Part shown: one piece after another, positions 1-6,799 of the stretch
How positions within the stretch are numbered: the stretch's first letter is position 1
How the letters are laid out: the number at the start of each line of letters is the position of its first letter
Origin: Gammaproteobacteria bacterium
Lineage (GTDB): Bacteria > Pseudomonadota > Gammaproteobacteria > Arenicellales > JAHEKD01
Direction of reading: 5' to 3'
Assembly (NCBI GenBank): GCA_024638545.1
Contig: JAHEKD010000060.1
Location: 1 to 9,104 of the forward strand
DNA: 9,104 nt
The notes under the pieces: model-generated
Database searches by the model: none
The model's input: the letters and a program-made list of their open reading frames with translations, nothing else
What the model was told of the DNA's origin: nothing
Position numbers and translations under genes: made by a program

Positions 1-2
1 AA

Positions 3-833
3 TATTTTCGCCAGAACAGAGGCGCTGTGATGGGTTTGACAATTATTGTGATCCTGGTACTGCTGGCCCTTTTTGCACCGATTCTGGCACCCCATGATCC
101 GAATGAGCAGTTTCGTGACGCGCTGCTGGTGCCCCCGTCCTGGGCAGTGGATGGATCGAGTCGATTTTTGTTCGGCACCGACGATATCGGGCGTGACATG
201 TTTTCAAGAATAGTTTATGGCGCCCGTATATCGCTGTCAGTAGGATTTATGGTGGTTGCGCTGGCGGTTTTTCTAGGCATCGCTCTGGGACTGATTGCCG
301 GTTTCTTTCGCGGAGTGACAGAGATTCTGATCATGCGTGCCATGGATATTATGCTCGCCCTGCCGAGTTTGTTGCTGGCGATTGTGATTGTTGCAATACT
401 TGGGCCCAGCCTGATAAATGCAGCGATGGCTGTGGTGATTGTGCAGCTCCCGCATTTTGTAAGACTTACCCGTGCAGCGGTAATTTCCGAGGCTAATAAA
501 GACTATGTCACAGCCTCAAAAATCAGCGGCGCCGGATTGTTACGCCTTATGCTGATTACCGTGTTGCCAAACTGCATGGCACCATTAATAGTGCAGGCAA
601 CACTGGGGTTTTCAACTGCGGTCCTTGATCTGGCTGCTTTAGGCTTCCTCGGACTCGGTGCGCAGCCGCCGACCCCGGAATGGGGAACAATGCTATCAAA
701 CGCGCTGCAGTTTATTCAGCGTGCATGGTGGGTGGTGGCATTTCCTGGACTGGCAATATTAATTGTCGTTCTGAGTTTTAATCTTATGGGCGACGGTCTG
801 CGTGATGCGCTGGACCCCAAGCTCAAGCGCTGA
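3..833 (+). CDS. dppC: Dipeptide ABC transporter permease DppC, 5' end cut by the window edge
   Basis: This is an inner-membrane permease subunit of the dipeptide importer; it pairs with DppB to form the channel driven by DppD and DppF. The frame is open to the left edge. A GTG at 27 could serve as a start, but the codons before it read Y-F-R-Q-N-R-G-A-V, which matches the basic pre-TM1 segment of DppC (E. coli has F-K-R-N-K-G-A-V), so the true start lies outside the window. Counting from 27, TM1 is at about 4-22, the family's periplasmic segment with GTDDIGRD is at 50-57, further hydrophobic helices follow, and the EAA loop contacting the ATPases is around 159-182. The end, DGLRDALDPKLKR, is the usual DppC terminus. 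About 276 residues are visible, against 300 in E. coli. dppD begins 2 bases after the stop. Identification is from remembered E. coli DppC, which matches along the whole length. Confidence 0.95.
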   Translation, partial: YFRQNRGAVMGLTIIVILVLLALFAPILAPHDPNEQFRDALLVPPSWAVDGSSRFLFGTDDIGRDMFSRIVYGARISLSVGFMVVALAVFLGIALGLIAGFFRGVTEILIMRAMDIMLALPSLLLAIVIVAILGPSLINAAMAVVIVQLPHFVRLTRAAVISEANKDYVTASKISGAGLLRLMLITVLPNCMAPLIVQATLGFSTAVLDLAALGFLGLGAQPPTPEWGTMLSNALQFIQRAWWVVAFPGLAILIVVLSFNLMGDGLRDALDPKLKR

Positions 834-835
834 TC

Positions 836-1792
836 ATGGCATTGCTTGAAATTGAAAATCTAACGGTCACCTTCAGTGACTTTAAAGCGGTCAACGATGT
901 CAGCATTACCATGAATGAAGGCGATGTGCTGGGCGTGGTGGGCGAATCTGGATCAGGCAAGAGCGTCACTATGATGGCGCTCATGGGCCTGATCGCCTAT
1001 CCCGGCATTATTGAGTGCGACAAAATGATCTTTGACGGCCAGGACCTGACAAGTTTGTCAGTCGCCGATCGCCGGCAGATAACGGGCCGAGATATTGCAA
1101 TGATCTTTCAGGAGCCGATGTCCAGCCTGAATCCATGTTTCACCGTCGGCTATCAGATTGCAGAGGCCATAAAAATTCATCAGGGCGGCAGTAAAAAACA
1201 GCAGTTGAAAAGAGCAGCTGAACTGCTGGATCTGGTCGGCATACCCGATCCCGTTAAACGCTTATCGGCTTATCCACATCAGCTTTCCGGTGGCATGAAA
1301 CAACGGGTAATGATCGCGATGGCAATAGCATGTGATCCAAAATTGTTGATTGCAGATGAGCCTACCACGGCCCTGGATGTCACCATACAGGCACAAATTC
1401 TGGATCTATTGCTGGAATTACAGAAAGAGAAGGGCATGGGCCTGATCCTGATTACCCACGATATGGGCGTGATTGCCGAAACAGCTGAAATAGTCAATGT
1501 GATGTATGCAGGGCAGCTCGTTGAAAGCCGTCATGTGACCGAGCTGTTTACCGCTCCCCGCCACCCGTATACAGATGCACTCTTGCGTGCGCTGCCTGAA
1601 CGCAGCAAAGGTGCTGAAAAACTGCCAACCATATCGGGTGTGGTGCCTGGCCCATATGATCGGCCAAGCGGTTGCCTGTTTAGTCCTCGCTGTGAGAAAG
1701 TGCAGCCTGCCTGTACCAGGGAACAGCCGCAAATGACTCCGGATGCCAGCGGCGAAACCCGCTGTTTCTTCCCCCTGGAGCCCAGATCATGA
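836..1792 (+). CDS. dppD: Dipeptide ABC transporter ATP-binding protein DppD
   Basis: One of the two cytoplasmic ATPases that power dipeptide uptake. All nucleotide-binding elements are visible in 318 residues: Walker A GESGSGKS at 36-43, Q-loop glutamine 92 in MIFQEP, signature LSGGMKQR at 150-157, Walker B LLIADEP at 170-176 and H-loop histidine 208 in ITHDM. The C-terminal oligopeptide-transporter extension starts with RHPYTDALLRALP and carries cysteines 280, 286, 293 and 310, a spacing typical of OppD/DppD tails and able to hold an iron-sulfur cluster in some relatives. E. coli DppD is 327 residues and similar throughout. The ATG at 836 lies 2 bases after the dppC stop with no strong Shine-Dalgarno, so translation is probably coupled. 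The stop overlaps the dppF start. Confidence 0.95.
   Translation: MALLEIENLTVTFSDFKAVNDVSITMNEGDVLGVVGESGSGKSVTMMALMGLIAYPGIIECDKMIFDGQDLTSLSVADRRQITGRDIAMIFQEPMSSLNPCFTVGYQIAEAIKIHQGGSKKQQLKRAAELLDLVGIPDPVKRLSAYPHQLSGGMKQRVMIAMAIACDPKLLIADEPTTALDVTIQAQILDLLLELQKEKGMGLILITHDMGVIAETAEIVNVMYAGQLVESRHVTELFTAPRHPYTDALLRALPERSKGAEKLPTISGVVPGPYDRPSGCLFSPRCEKVQPACTREQPQMTPDASGETRCFFPLEPRS
1777..1792 (+). promoter_or_regulatory. dppF ribosome binding site and dppD/dppF ATGA overlap
   Basis: GGAG at 1777-1780 lies inside the dppD coding sequence, 8 bases before the dppF ATG at 1789. The ATGA overlap at 1789-1792 joins the dppF start to the dppD stop, which favours re-initiation by the same ribosomes and equal amounts of the two ATPases. 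This fixes the dppF start at the first of the two nearby ATGs (1789 and 1798). Confidence 0.6.
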
Positions 1793-2784
1793 CAACCATG
1801 GTGCTTGATGCGGTCAACCTGAAAAAACACTATACCGTCAGGCAGGGAATGATGAAACAGCGGGCGACTGTCAAGGCCCTTGACGGAGCGAGTTTTCAGC
1901 TGTTTGCCGGTAAGACACTAGCGGTTGTCGGTGAATCCGGTTGTGGTAAGTCAACACTCGCACGGCTGTTAACCTTAATCGAAGAACCTACAGACGGTGA
2001 GCTAACGATTGACGGAGTTGATATTAAGGATTTTTCAAAATCTGATCTTAAGAAAATGCGTCAGAAGGTCCAGATGATCTTTCAAAATCCTTATGGATCG
2101 CTCAACCCGCGAAAGAAAATCGGCACAATACTTGAGGAACCTCTGGTTATTAACACCCGGCTTTCAGCCAGTGAGCGCCGTGAAAAATCAATGCAGTTAC
2201 TGCAAAAAGTCGGTTTGCGCACGGAGCACTATCATCGCTTTCCACATATGTTCTCTGGTGGGCAGCGTCAGAGAATAGCTATTGCCAGGGCATTAATGTT
2301 GAATCCGAAAGTTGTGGTAGCCGATGAGCCGGTATCCGCACTGGATGTTTCGGTTCAGGCACAAGTTCTTAATCTAATGAAGGACTTACAGCAAGATTTC
2401 GGTCTCGCTTATGTATTTATCTCACACGGGCTCAGTGTGGTTGAGCATATCGCTGATGATGTTATGGTAATGTATCTGGGAAAGATGGTGGAGAAAGGAT
2501 CACGAGATAAGATTTTTGATTCGCCGGTTCATCCCTACACTCAGGCTTTATTATCCAGCACACCTTTTGTAGATCCGACAAAACGCGCTGAACGAGTTAA
2601 ACTCAAGGGTGAATTACCCTCTCCATTGAATCCGCCCAGAGGTTGCCCGTTTCATCAACGATGCCCGATTGCGGAGCCTGAATGCAGCGAATCATTTCCT
2701 GAGTCAATTGAACTGGCAGGACGGCTGGTTGCCTGTCGTCGTGCTGAAGAATCCATTGCACAATTTCATCGCATTAAGCGCTAA
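1789..2784 (+). CDS. dppF: Dipeptide ABC transporter ATP-binding protein DppF
   Basis: Second ATPase of the dipeptide importer, expected to form a heterodimer with DppD under the DppB/DppC channel. In 331 residues it shows Walker A GESGCGKST at 48-56, Q-loop Q99 in MIFQNPYGSLNPRKK, signature FSGGQRQR at 155-162, Walker B VVVADEP at 175-181, H-loop H213, and the tail motif GELPSPLNPPRGC with cysteines 286, 292, 299 and 316. The E. coli protein is 334 residues and nearly collinear. The start overlaps the dppD stop (ATGA, 1789-1792) and follows GGAG at 1777-1780 with 8 bases between, so coupled translation is likely. One oddity is a glycine at 214, where the family normally has aspartate after the H-loop histidine. 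It is probably the last gene of the operon, since the next gene is convergent 64 bases downstream. Confidence 0.95.
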   Translation: MTTMVLDAVNLKKHYTVRQGMMKQRATVKALDGASFQLFAGKTLAVVGESGCGKSTLARLLTLIEEPTDGELTIDGVDIKDFSKSDLKKMRQKVQMIFQNPYGSLNPRKKIGTILEEPLVINTRLSASERREKSMQLLQKVGLRTEHYHRFPHMFSGGQRQRIAIARALMLNPKVVVADEPVSALDVSVQAQVLNLMKDLQQDFGLAYVFISHGLSVVEHIADDVMVMYLGKMVEKGSRDKIFDSPVHPYTQALLSSTPFVDPTKRAERVKLKGELPSPLNPPRGCPFHQRCPIAEPECSESFPESIELAGRLVACRRAEESIAQFHRIKR

Positions 2785-2796
2785 TACGATGGATTT

Positions 2797-2837
2797 TGAA
2801 TTTTAATTCACATCGGCCCAATCCTTGCTAAAGCAAG
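2797..2837. terminator. Inverted repeats between the convergent dppF and dacB genes
   Basis: The 64-base gap between the two stop codons holds two small inverted repeats. TGAATT-TT-AATTCA at 2797-2810 is AT-rich and weak. CTTGC-TAAA-GCAAG at 2824-2837 is a 5-bp stem with a tetraloop. Neither is followed by a clear T-run on either strand, so this is not a textbook rho-independent terminator. It is the only candidate structure where both transcripts must end. Confidence 0.25.
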
Positions 2838-2848
2838 CCGTCGCGATA

Positions 2849-4246
2849 TTATTTTTGATAAGCCCAGTCAAGGATAGTGTTTTGAATAACTTTACCGCGA
2901 CCGTTACCAATTGAGGCATGGTGCTGTATGGTTGCCACAGAATATTGGCTGCCTGACTTACTGTTGACATAGCCTGCAATTGCACGAACCCCGTTCAAGG
3001 TGCCAGTCTTGATGTGAAGCTGTCCTTGCGCAGGATGATTAATAAATCGATTACGCATCGTGCCGTCAATACCGGCTATTGATAGCGAATCAATGAACAT
3101 CTGTGCATCGGGATGTTTGGCTGCATCGTTTAGAACGTCGCTTAGTAATTGTGTTGAGATAACAGATTTTCTAGACAGGCCTGATCCGTTGTCAATGAAA
3201 CTGTCCGAGAAATCTATATTTTTTTTCTTAAGCCAGCGTTGAATAACCAGGCGCGATTTTTCCAGAGTGCCCGGTAGGCTGTGTACCTCCGCACCCAGCG
3301 TTAAAAACAGCTGACGCGTCATCACGTTATTGCTTTTTTTGTTCATGATTGCAATTTGCTCGCCCAGACTCGGTGATCTATGTGTATGAATCAAGCGGGC
3401 ATTCTCAGGTATTTTTCCATACCTGTATTTCCCAGAAAATTGGCCGCCGTTTTTATTCCACTGATGCGCAAATGCAGCGTGGAGCAGACGGCCGGGTTCG
3501 GTAATTACCCTGTAGATTGACCTGTTGCCGCAACGTTTGGCATACTGGCCCGAAAATGAAATTGTAGTCGTGCCTTGATGAGGAATGAGTTCAATTCTGG
3601 GATTGAGATCGCTGTTTTTACACTGTCCACCCCGCAGGCGCAATCGGCTGAATAATCTGTAACCGGGCAGCGGAGGATTGATATTGACCTGCGGCCTTGA
3701 TGAATATTTTTGCGTGATGATGTTAAATTCAGCGGTGCCAAAATTGATATTGGCAGCATCGGGCAGCGCCCGGTATGGATTTTGCAATTGCGTATATACA
3801 GATTCCGAAACTGCAGTCCCGGTTTCGAAGTAGGTATTATCGATCACTAAATCACCTGCGATTGATTTAATATCGGCTTCGTGGATAGCCTGAATGGCGG
3901 TTTCGAGAGTTTCATTAATGAACAGCGGATCGCCCGTTCCTTTGATGTAGAGATCGCCATCGACATCACCATCAACTACTTGATTGTTGATGTAGAAATC
4001 GGTCTCCCAGGTAAAATCGGGGCCGAGCAAATCGAGGCCTGCATAAGTAGTTACGATTTTCAATGTCGACGCAGGATTAACATGCTCATCCGAGCGCCAG
4101 TCCAGAATATTTTCATTGGTATCGGTTCGTTTGACAGAGATACTGATACTGCTGTCTGGAAAGTTGTATTTACTTAACGCGTTCTTGATGCTATCAGGAA
4201 GTCCTGATGCAGACGATTGTGCGCTGCAAATTGATGCAAGCATCAC
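2849..4246 (-). CDS. dacB: D-alanyl-D-alanine carboxypeptidase/endopeptidase, PBP4 (DacB) family
   Basis: Periplasmic low-molecular-mass penicillin-binding protein of peptidase family S13, which removes the terminal D-Ala and cleaves D-Ala-mDAP cross-links in peptidoglycan. With numbering from the GTG at 4246 (465 residues), the three active-site motifs are all present: STLK at 60-63 (S60 nucleophile, K63 base), SNN at 305-307 and KTG at 413-415 in HIKTGTLNGVRAIAGYV. The long stretch between the first two motifs fits the extra domains typical of PBP4. The start is uncertain. The GTG/ATG at 4246/4243 gives only a stub of a signal peptide and has no ribosome site. In frame upstream are the residues R-V-A-K-F-I-L-P-V, which complete a good signal peptide ending near CSA-Q. 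An ATT at 4285, 12 bases after GAGGAA, would give 478 residues, against 477 for E. coli DacB. The gene is transcribed divergently from prpE and converges on dppF. It is likely monocistronic here. Confidence 0.92.
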   Translation of the reverse strand: MMLASICSAQSSASGLPDSIKNALSKYNFPDSSISISVKRTDTNENILDWRSDEHVNPASTLKIVTTYAGLDLLGPDFTWETDFYINNQVVDGDVDGDLYIKGTGDPLFINETLETAIQAIHEADIKSIAGDLVIDNTYFETGTAVSESVYTQLQNPYRALPDAANINFGTAEFNIITQKYSSRPQVNINPPLPGYRLFSRLRLRGGQCKNSDLNPRIELIPHQGTTTISFSGQYAKRCGNRSIYRVITEPGRLLHAAFAHQWNKNGGQFSGKYRYGKIPENARLIHTHRSPSLGEQIAIMNKKSNNVMTRQLFLTLGAEVHSLPGTLEKSRLVIQRWLKKKNIDFSDSFIDNGSGLSRKSVISTQLLSDVLNDAAKHPDAQMFIDSLSIAGIDGTMRNRFINHPAQGQLHIKTGTLNGVRAIAGYVNSKSGSQYSVATIQHHASIGNGRGKVIQNTILDWAYQK

Positions 4247-4297
4247 TGGCAGAATAAATTTTGCTACTCTGATGATAATTGTAATTTTGCCGTTTAT

Positions 4298-4303
4298 TTC
4301 CTC
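4298..4303 (-). promoter_or_regulatory. Probable dacB ribosome binding site, too far upstream for the GTG start
   Basis: Read on the minus strand this is GAGGAA, the only good Shine-Dalgarno sequence before dacB. It lies about 50 bases upstream of the GTG at 4246, but 12 bases before an in-frame ATT at 4285-4283. No ATG, GTG or TTG in the dacB frame occurs between it and 4246. It is therefore evidence that translation starts further upstream than the first standard start codon. Confidence 0.45.
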
Positions 4304-4345
4304 AATTTATTTTACATCATTTGTTCTGCATATAAGTGAGCAAAC

Positions 4346-4369
4346 ATTGTATATGATTGTAAAACTGTA
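4346..4369. repeat. Phased TTGTA direct repeats in the dacB/prpE divergent region
   Basis: ATTGTA occurs at 4346-4351 and again at 4356-4361, exactly 10 bases apart, and a third TGTA follows at 4366-4369. Read on the minus strand this gives repeated TACAAT, which resembles a -10 element for dacB. I could not find a matching -35 at a normal distance. The one-turn phasing would suit a DNA-binding protein, but the region is AT-rich and chance is possible. Confidence 0.25.
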
Positions 4370-4449
4370 ATGCCGGTGCAACCGTGTGTTTTCAAGCCTG
4401 GGGGTATAGTGATTATAAAAAATAATTATTAGATTTACCGTTCATTTAA

Positions 4450-4455
4450 TATAAT
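4450..4455 (+). promoter_or_regulatory. Candidate -10 element for prpE
   Basis: A perfect TATAAT lies 49 bases before the prpE start codon. No good -35 sits 16-18 bases upstream (the best is TTATTA at 4426-4431, spacer 18). Either the promoter needs an activator or the match reflects AT-richness. A 10-bp palindrome, AATAATTATT, at 4421-4430 overlaps the -35 position. No sigma-54 (-24/-12) motif, as used by PrpR-controlled prp operons in enterics, was seen. Confidence 0.35.
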
Positions 4456-4490
4456 AATGAATTCAATCAGTTATGCTATGGCTAATTAAA

Positions 4491-4496
4491 AAGGAG
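4491..4496 (+). promoter_or_regulatory. prpE ribosome binding site
   Basis: AAGGAG is followed by a 7-base spacer to the ATG at 4504. This near-perfect site decides the start in favour of 4504 over the in-frame ATG at 4537 (M-S-I-N-D-P). Confidence 0.8.
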
Positions 4497-4503
4497 CAAT
4501 TAC

Positions 4504-6408
4504 ATGGAGAACCTCTCTCAAGCACAATCATTGGAAATGTCAATCAACGATCCGGATGCATTCTGGGGTGATGCCGCACGGTTAATCCACTGGTATAGAC
4601 CTTATGACAGTGTTTTAAACAGCAGTAATAAGCCTTTTTACAGATGGTTCGAAGGTGGCGTGCTGAATACTTGCTATAACGCACTTGACCTTCATGTCGA
4701 GCAGGGACGCGGCGAGCAGACCGCGCTTATCTACGATAGCCCCGTTACCGACACGAAGAAACAGTACACCTACACAGAGCTTACCGAATACACGGCGAAA
4801 TTTGCCGGTGTTTTGTCAGATCTTGGTGTAACAAAGGGCGATCGAGTGGTGATATACATGCCTATGATTCCCGAAGCAGTCGTTGCCATGCTGGCCTGCG
4901 CAAGAATCGGCGCTATTCATTCTGTCGTCTTCGGCGGCTTTGCGGGCGAAGAACTGGCCAAGCGCATTATTGATGCAAAACCTAAAGTTGTAGTTTCTGC
5001 ATCTTGCGGTATTGAGGGTAAAAGAATAATTGAATATAAGCCTTTGCTCGATGAGGCCATAAAAATATCCCCACACAAACCACAGTCTTGCGTCATTTAC
5101 CAACGGCCTCAGGCAACTTCTGAACTGATCGATGGCCGGGACTACGACTGGCAAACTGTGCATGAGAAATCACAGGCAGTTGACCCAGTGCCGGTAAAAG
5201 CAACTGATCCACTTTATATCCTTTATACATCCGGTACAACAGGAACGCCAAAAGGCGTGTTGCGGGATAATGGCGGTCATGCAGTTGCATTAAAGTGGAG
5301 CATGGAAAGTATATACGGACTCAAACCCGGTGAAGTTTTCTGGGCGGCCTCTGATGTCGGCTGGGTGGTGGGTCATTCATACATTGTATATGCGCCACTG
5401 CTCAACGGCTCGACGACGATCGTCTACGAGGGTAAACCAGTCGGCACACCTGATGCAGGTGCATTTTGGCGCGTTATTGATGAATATGATGTCAGCGTTA
5501 TGTTTACAGCACCGACTGCAATACGTGCGATCAAGCGTGAAGATTTTAATGGCGAGTTTGTAAAAAAATATCCCATGAAGAAATTTAGAGCGCTGTTTCT
5601 GGCAGGTGAGCGCTGTGATCCTGATACACTGGAGTGGGTGAGCAATCTACTCCACATTCCAGTAATAGACCACTGGTGGCAAACTGAAACGGGCTGGGCC
5701 ATTGCTGCAAACTGCCTGGGTATTGAACAGCTGCCAATCAAGTCCGGATCACCAACACAGGCAGTACCGGGTTACAAGGTTGAAGTACTTGATGAGCAGG
5801 GCGATCAAAAACCAGCCGGAGAACTGGGTTCCATTGCAATCAAGCTGCCTCTACCTCCAGGTACGCTGACTACCCTTTGGCAAAATGATGATCGCTACGT
5901 CAGCTCCTACCTGAGTGATTATGAAGGCTACTACCTGACGGGTGATGCGGGTTATATTGATTCAGATGGCTATATATGGGTAATGGGCAGAACCGATGAC
6001 GTTATCAACGTGGCCGGTCACAGATTGTCAACAGGGCGGATGGAGGAATGTATCTCTGAACATCCCCACGTTGCTGAGTGCGCTGTGGTTGGCGTTGCCG
6101 ATAAGTTGAAGGGACAATCCCCGCTTGGACTGGTTGTTTTGAAGTCAGGTGTGGAACAGGATCATGAGGAAATAGTAAAAGAATTGGTGCAGCTGGTCAG
6201 AAGTAAAGTGGGCGCTGTAGCGGCATTCAAACAAGCTGCAATCGTTTCAACTCTACCGAAAACTCGCTCCGGCAAAGTTTTGCGTGGCACTATCCGCAAT
6301 ATCGCTGATGGCGATGAAGTGATGGTTCCGCCAACGATTGATGATCGTTCTTCTTTGGATGTTGTAACCAAGGCATTAGCGACGCTCGGGTACCCTCAGG
6401 ATGCTTAG
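4504..6408 (+). CDS. prpE: Propionyl-CoA synthetase (ACSS3-like acyl-CoA synthetase)
   Basis: Cytoplasmic adenylate-forming enzyme that converts propionate, ATP and CoA to propionyl-CoA, AMP and pyrophosphate; acetate or other short acids may also be used. The 634 residues show the N-terminal acetyl-CoA-synthetase domain (INDPDAFWGDAARLIHW, 14-30), the ATP-binding P-loop YTSGTTGTPKG at 241-251, WWQTETGW at 391-398 (W392 corresponds to the substrate-pocket tryptophan of Acs), YLTGDAG at 477-483, the hinge GRTDDVINVAGHR at 495-507, and the catalytic lysine K591 in PKTRSGK, the usual target of Pat/CobB reversible acetylation. Long stretches (the GKPVGTPDAGAFWRV and LFLAGERCDPDTLEW regions) resemble animal ACSS3 more than E. 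coli PrpE (628 residues). The neighbouring prpD supports propionate as substrate. The gene has its own ribosome site and probably its own promoter. Acetyl-CoA synthetase is the main alternative. Confidence 0.9.
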   Translation: MENLSQAQSLEMSINDPDAFWGDAARLIHWYRPYDSVLNSSNKPFYRWFEGGVLNTCYNALDLHVEQGRGEQTALIYDSPVTDTKKQYTYTELTEYTAKFAGVLSDLGVTKGDRVVIYMPMIPEAVVAMLACARIGAIHSVVFGGFAGEELAKRIIDAKPKVVVSASCGIEGKRIIEYKPLLDEAIKISPHKPQSCVIYQRPQATSELIDGRDYDWQTVHEKSQAVDPVPVKATDPLYILYTSGTTGTPKGVLRDNGGHAVALKWSMESIYGLKPGEVFWAASDVGWVVGHSYIVYAPLLNGSTTIVYEGKPVGTPDAGAFWRVIDEYDVSVMFTAPTAIRAIKREDFNGEFVKKYPMKKFRALFLAGERCDPDTLEWVSNLLHIPVIDHWWQTETGWAIAANCLGIEQLPIKSGSPTQAVPGYKVEVLDEQGDQKPAGELGSIAIKLPLPPGTLTTLWQNDDRYVSSYLSDYEGYYLTGDAGYIDSDGYIWVMGRTDDVINVAGHRLSTGRMEECISEHPHVAECAVVGVADKLKGQSPLGLVVLKSGVEQDHEEIVKELVQLVRSKVGAVAAFKQAAIVSTLPKTRSGKVLRGTIRNIADGDEVMVPPTIDDRSSLDVVTKALATLGYPQDA

Positions 6409-6581
6409 TTTAACCGGGCCGTGAGATGCGCATAGTCTGGTAAAGCAATTCTGGCAAACGCTCGTTGTGGGCAAGTCTTTACAGGTTGTTGGTGTGATCA
6501 ATGCCTATATAGCCCGACCGGCACCGGCGGGTGGCTTCGGGCACGGCATGCTTCTGGCGGCGGTATGACAGCATCTTCTCT

Positions 6582-6607
6582 TGGAATCCCGGACCTGGGA
6601 TTTTCCA
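6582..6607. repeat. Hairpin TGGAATCCC / GGGATTTTCCA
   Basis: The left arm is at 6582-6590 and the right arm at 6597-6607, with a 6-base loop GGACCT. Nine pairs form if two T's bulge out of the right arm. Alternatively a 6-bp AATCCC/GGGATT stem is followed by TT. It lies about 175 bases after the prpE stop and could end or process the prpE transcript, but it lacks a proper T-run. Confidence 0.35.
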
Positions 6608-6787
6608 CCCTGAGGTTGTCTTGATAGACGTTGAACGCATTAGGGACTTGCCGTTGTAAACACACGATCAGCTATACCAGTCGCTAAATTACTGATTATG
6701 CAGGGTCGTCAGCAGGCAGTCATGTACCGATTAATGAACGATAGTCTTTTTATATCATTTAACAAGGTCTGAATTTCTATTTTCAAT

Positions 6788-6793
6788 TAAGGA
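6788..6793 (+). promoter_or_regulatory. prpD ribosome binding site
   Basis: TAAGGA is followed by 6 bases to the ATG at 6800. It supports the first ATG, which gives a protein of 483 residues, the same length as E. coli PrpD. Confidence 0.75.
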
Positions 6794-6799
6794 ACCTTT

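Larger units (their letters stand above)
6409..6799. other. 391-bp gap between prpE and prpD, with a possible decayed frame
   Basis: No intact gene, tRNA or clear terminator is visible. The minus strand has an open frame from ATG 6640 to TAA 6479 (53 codons). The same frame is open again past that stop to 6410 (about 22 codons, reading R-L-A-H-N-E-R-L-P-E-L-L-Y), so only one stop breaks roughly 88 codons. The plus strand is also open from 6508 to a stop at 6657-6659. I recognise neither product, and frames this short can arise by chance. The region contains a GC-rich patch at about 6508-6565 and a hairpin at 6582-6607. From about 6720 on it turns AT-rich and is presumably the prpD leader. The length argues that prpD has its own promoter, but I could not define one. 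Confidence 0.4.

Noticed and set aside
273..455. Minus-strand open frame inside dppC
   Set aside because: It is antisense to a strongly conserved gene, and its His/Gln/Asn-rich product looks like a shadow frame.
1279..1830. Three overlapping minus-strand frames inside dppD
   Set aside because: They are mutually overlapping and antisense to conserved ATPase motifs, with no ribosome sites of note; shadows of dppD.
2093..2278. Plus-strand 61-codon frame inside dppF
   Set aside because: It lies out of frame within the Q-loop to signature region of dppF, whose own frame is fully conserved.
3881..4370. Plus-strand frames antisense to the start of dacB
   Set aside because: Their products show no recognisable domain. 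The second extends into the divergent promoter region, but has no supporting ribosome site.
4370..4440. Sigma-54 promoter for prpE, as in PrpR-controlled operons
   Set aside because: No TGGCAC-N5-TTGCA-like -24/-12 pair could be found here or upstream of prpD.
6409..6799. A tRNA or known riboswitch in the long gap
   Set aside because: No cloverleaf, T-loop GTTCRA signature or recognisable riboswitch core was seen on either strand.
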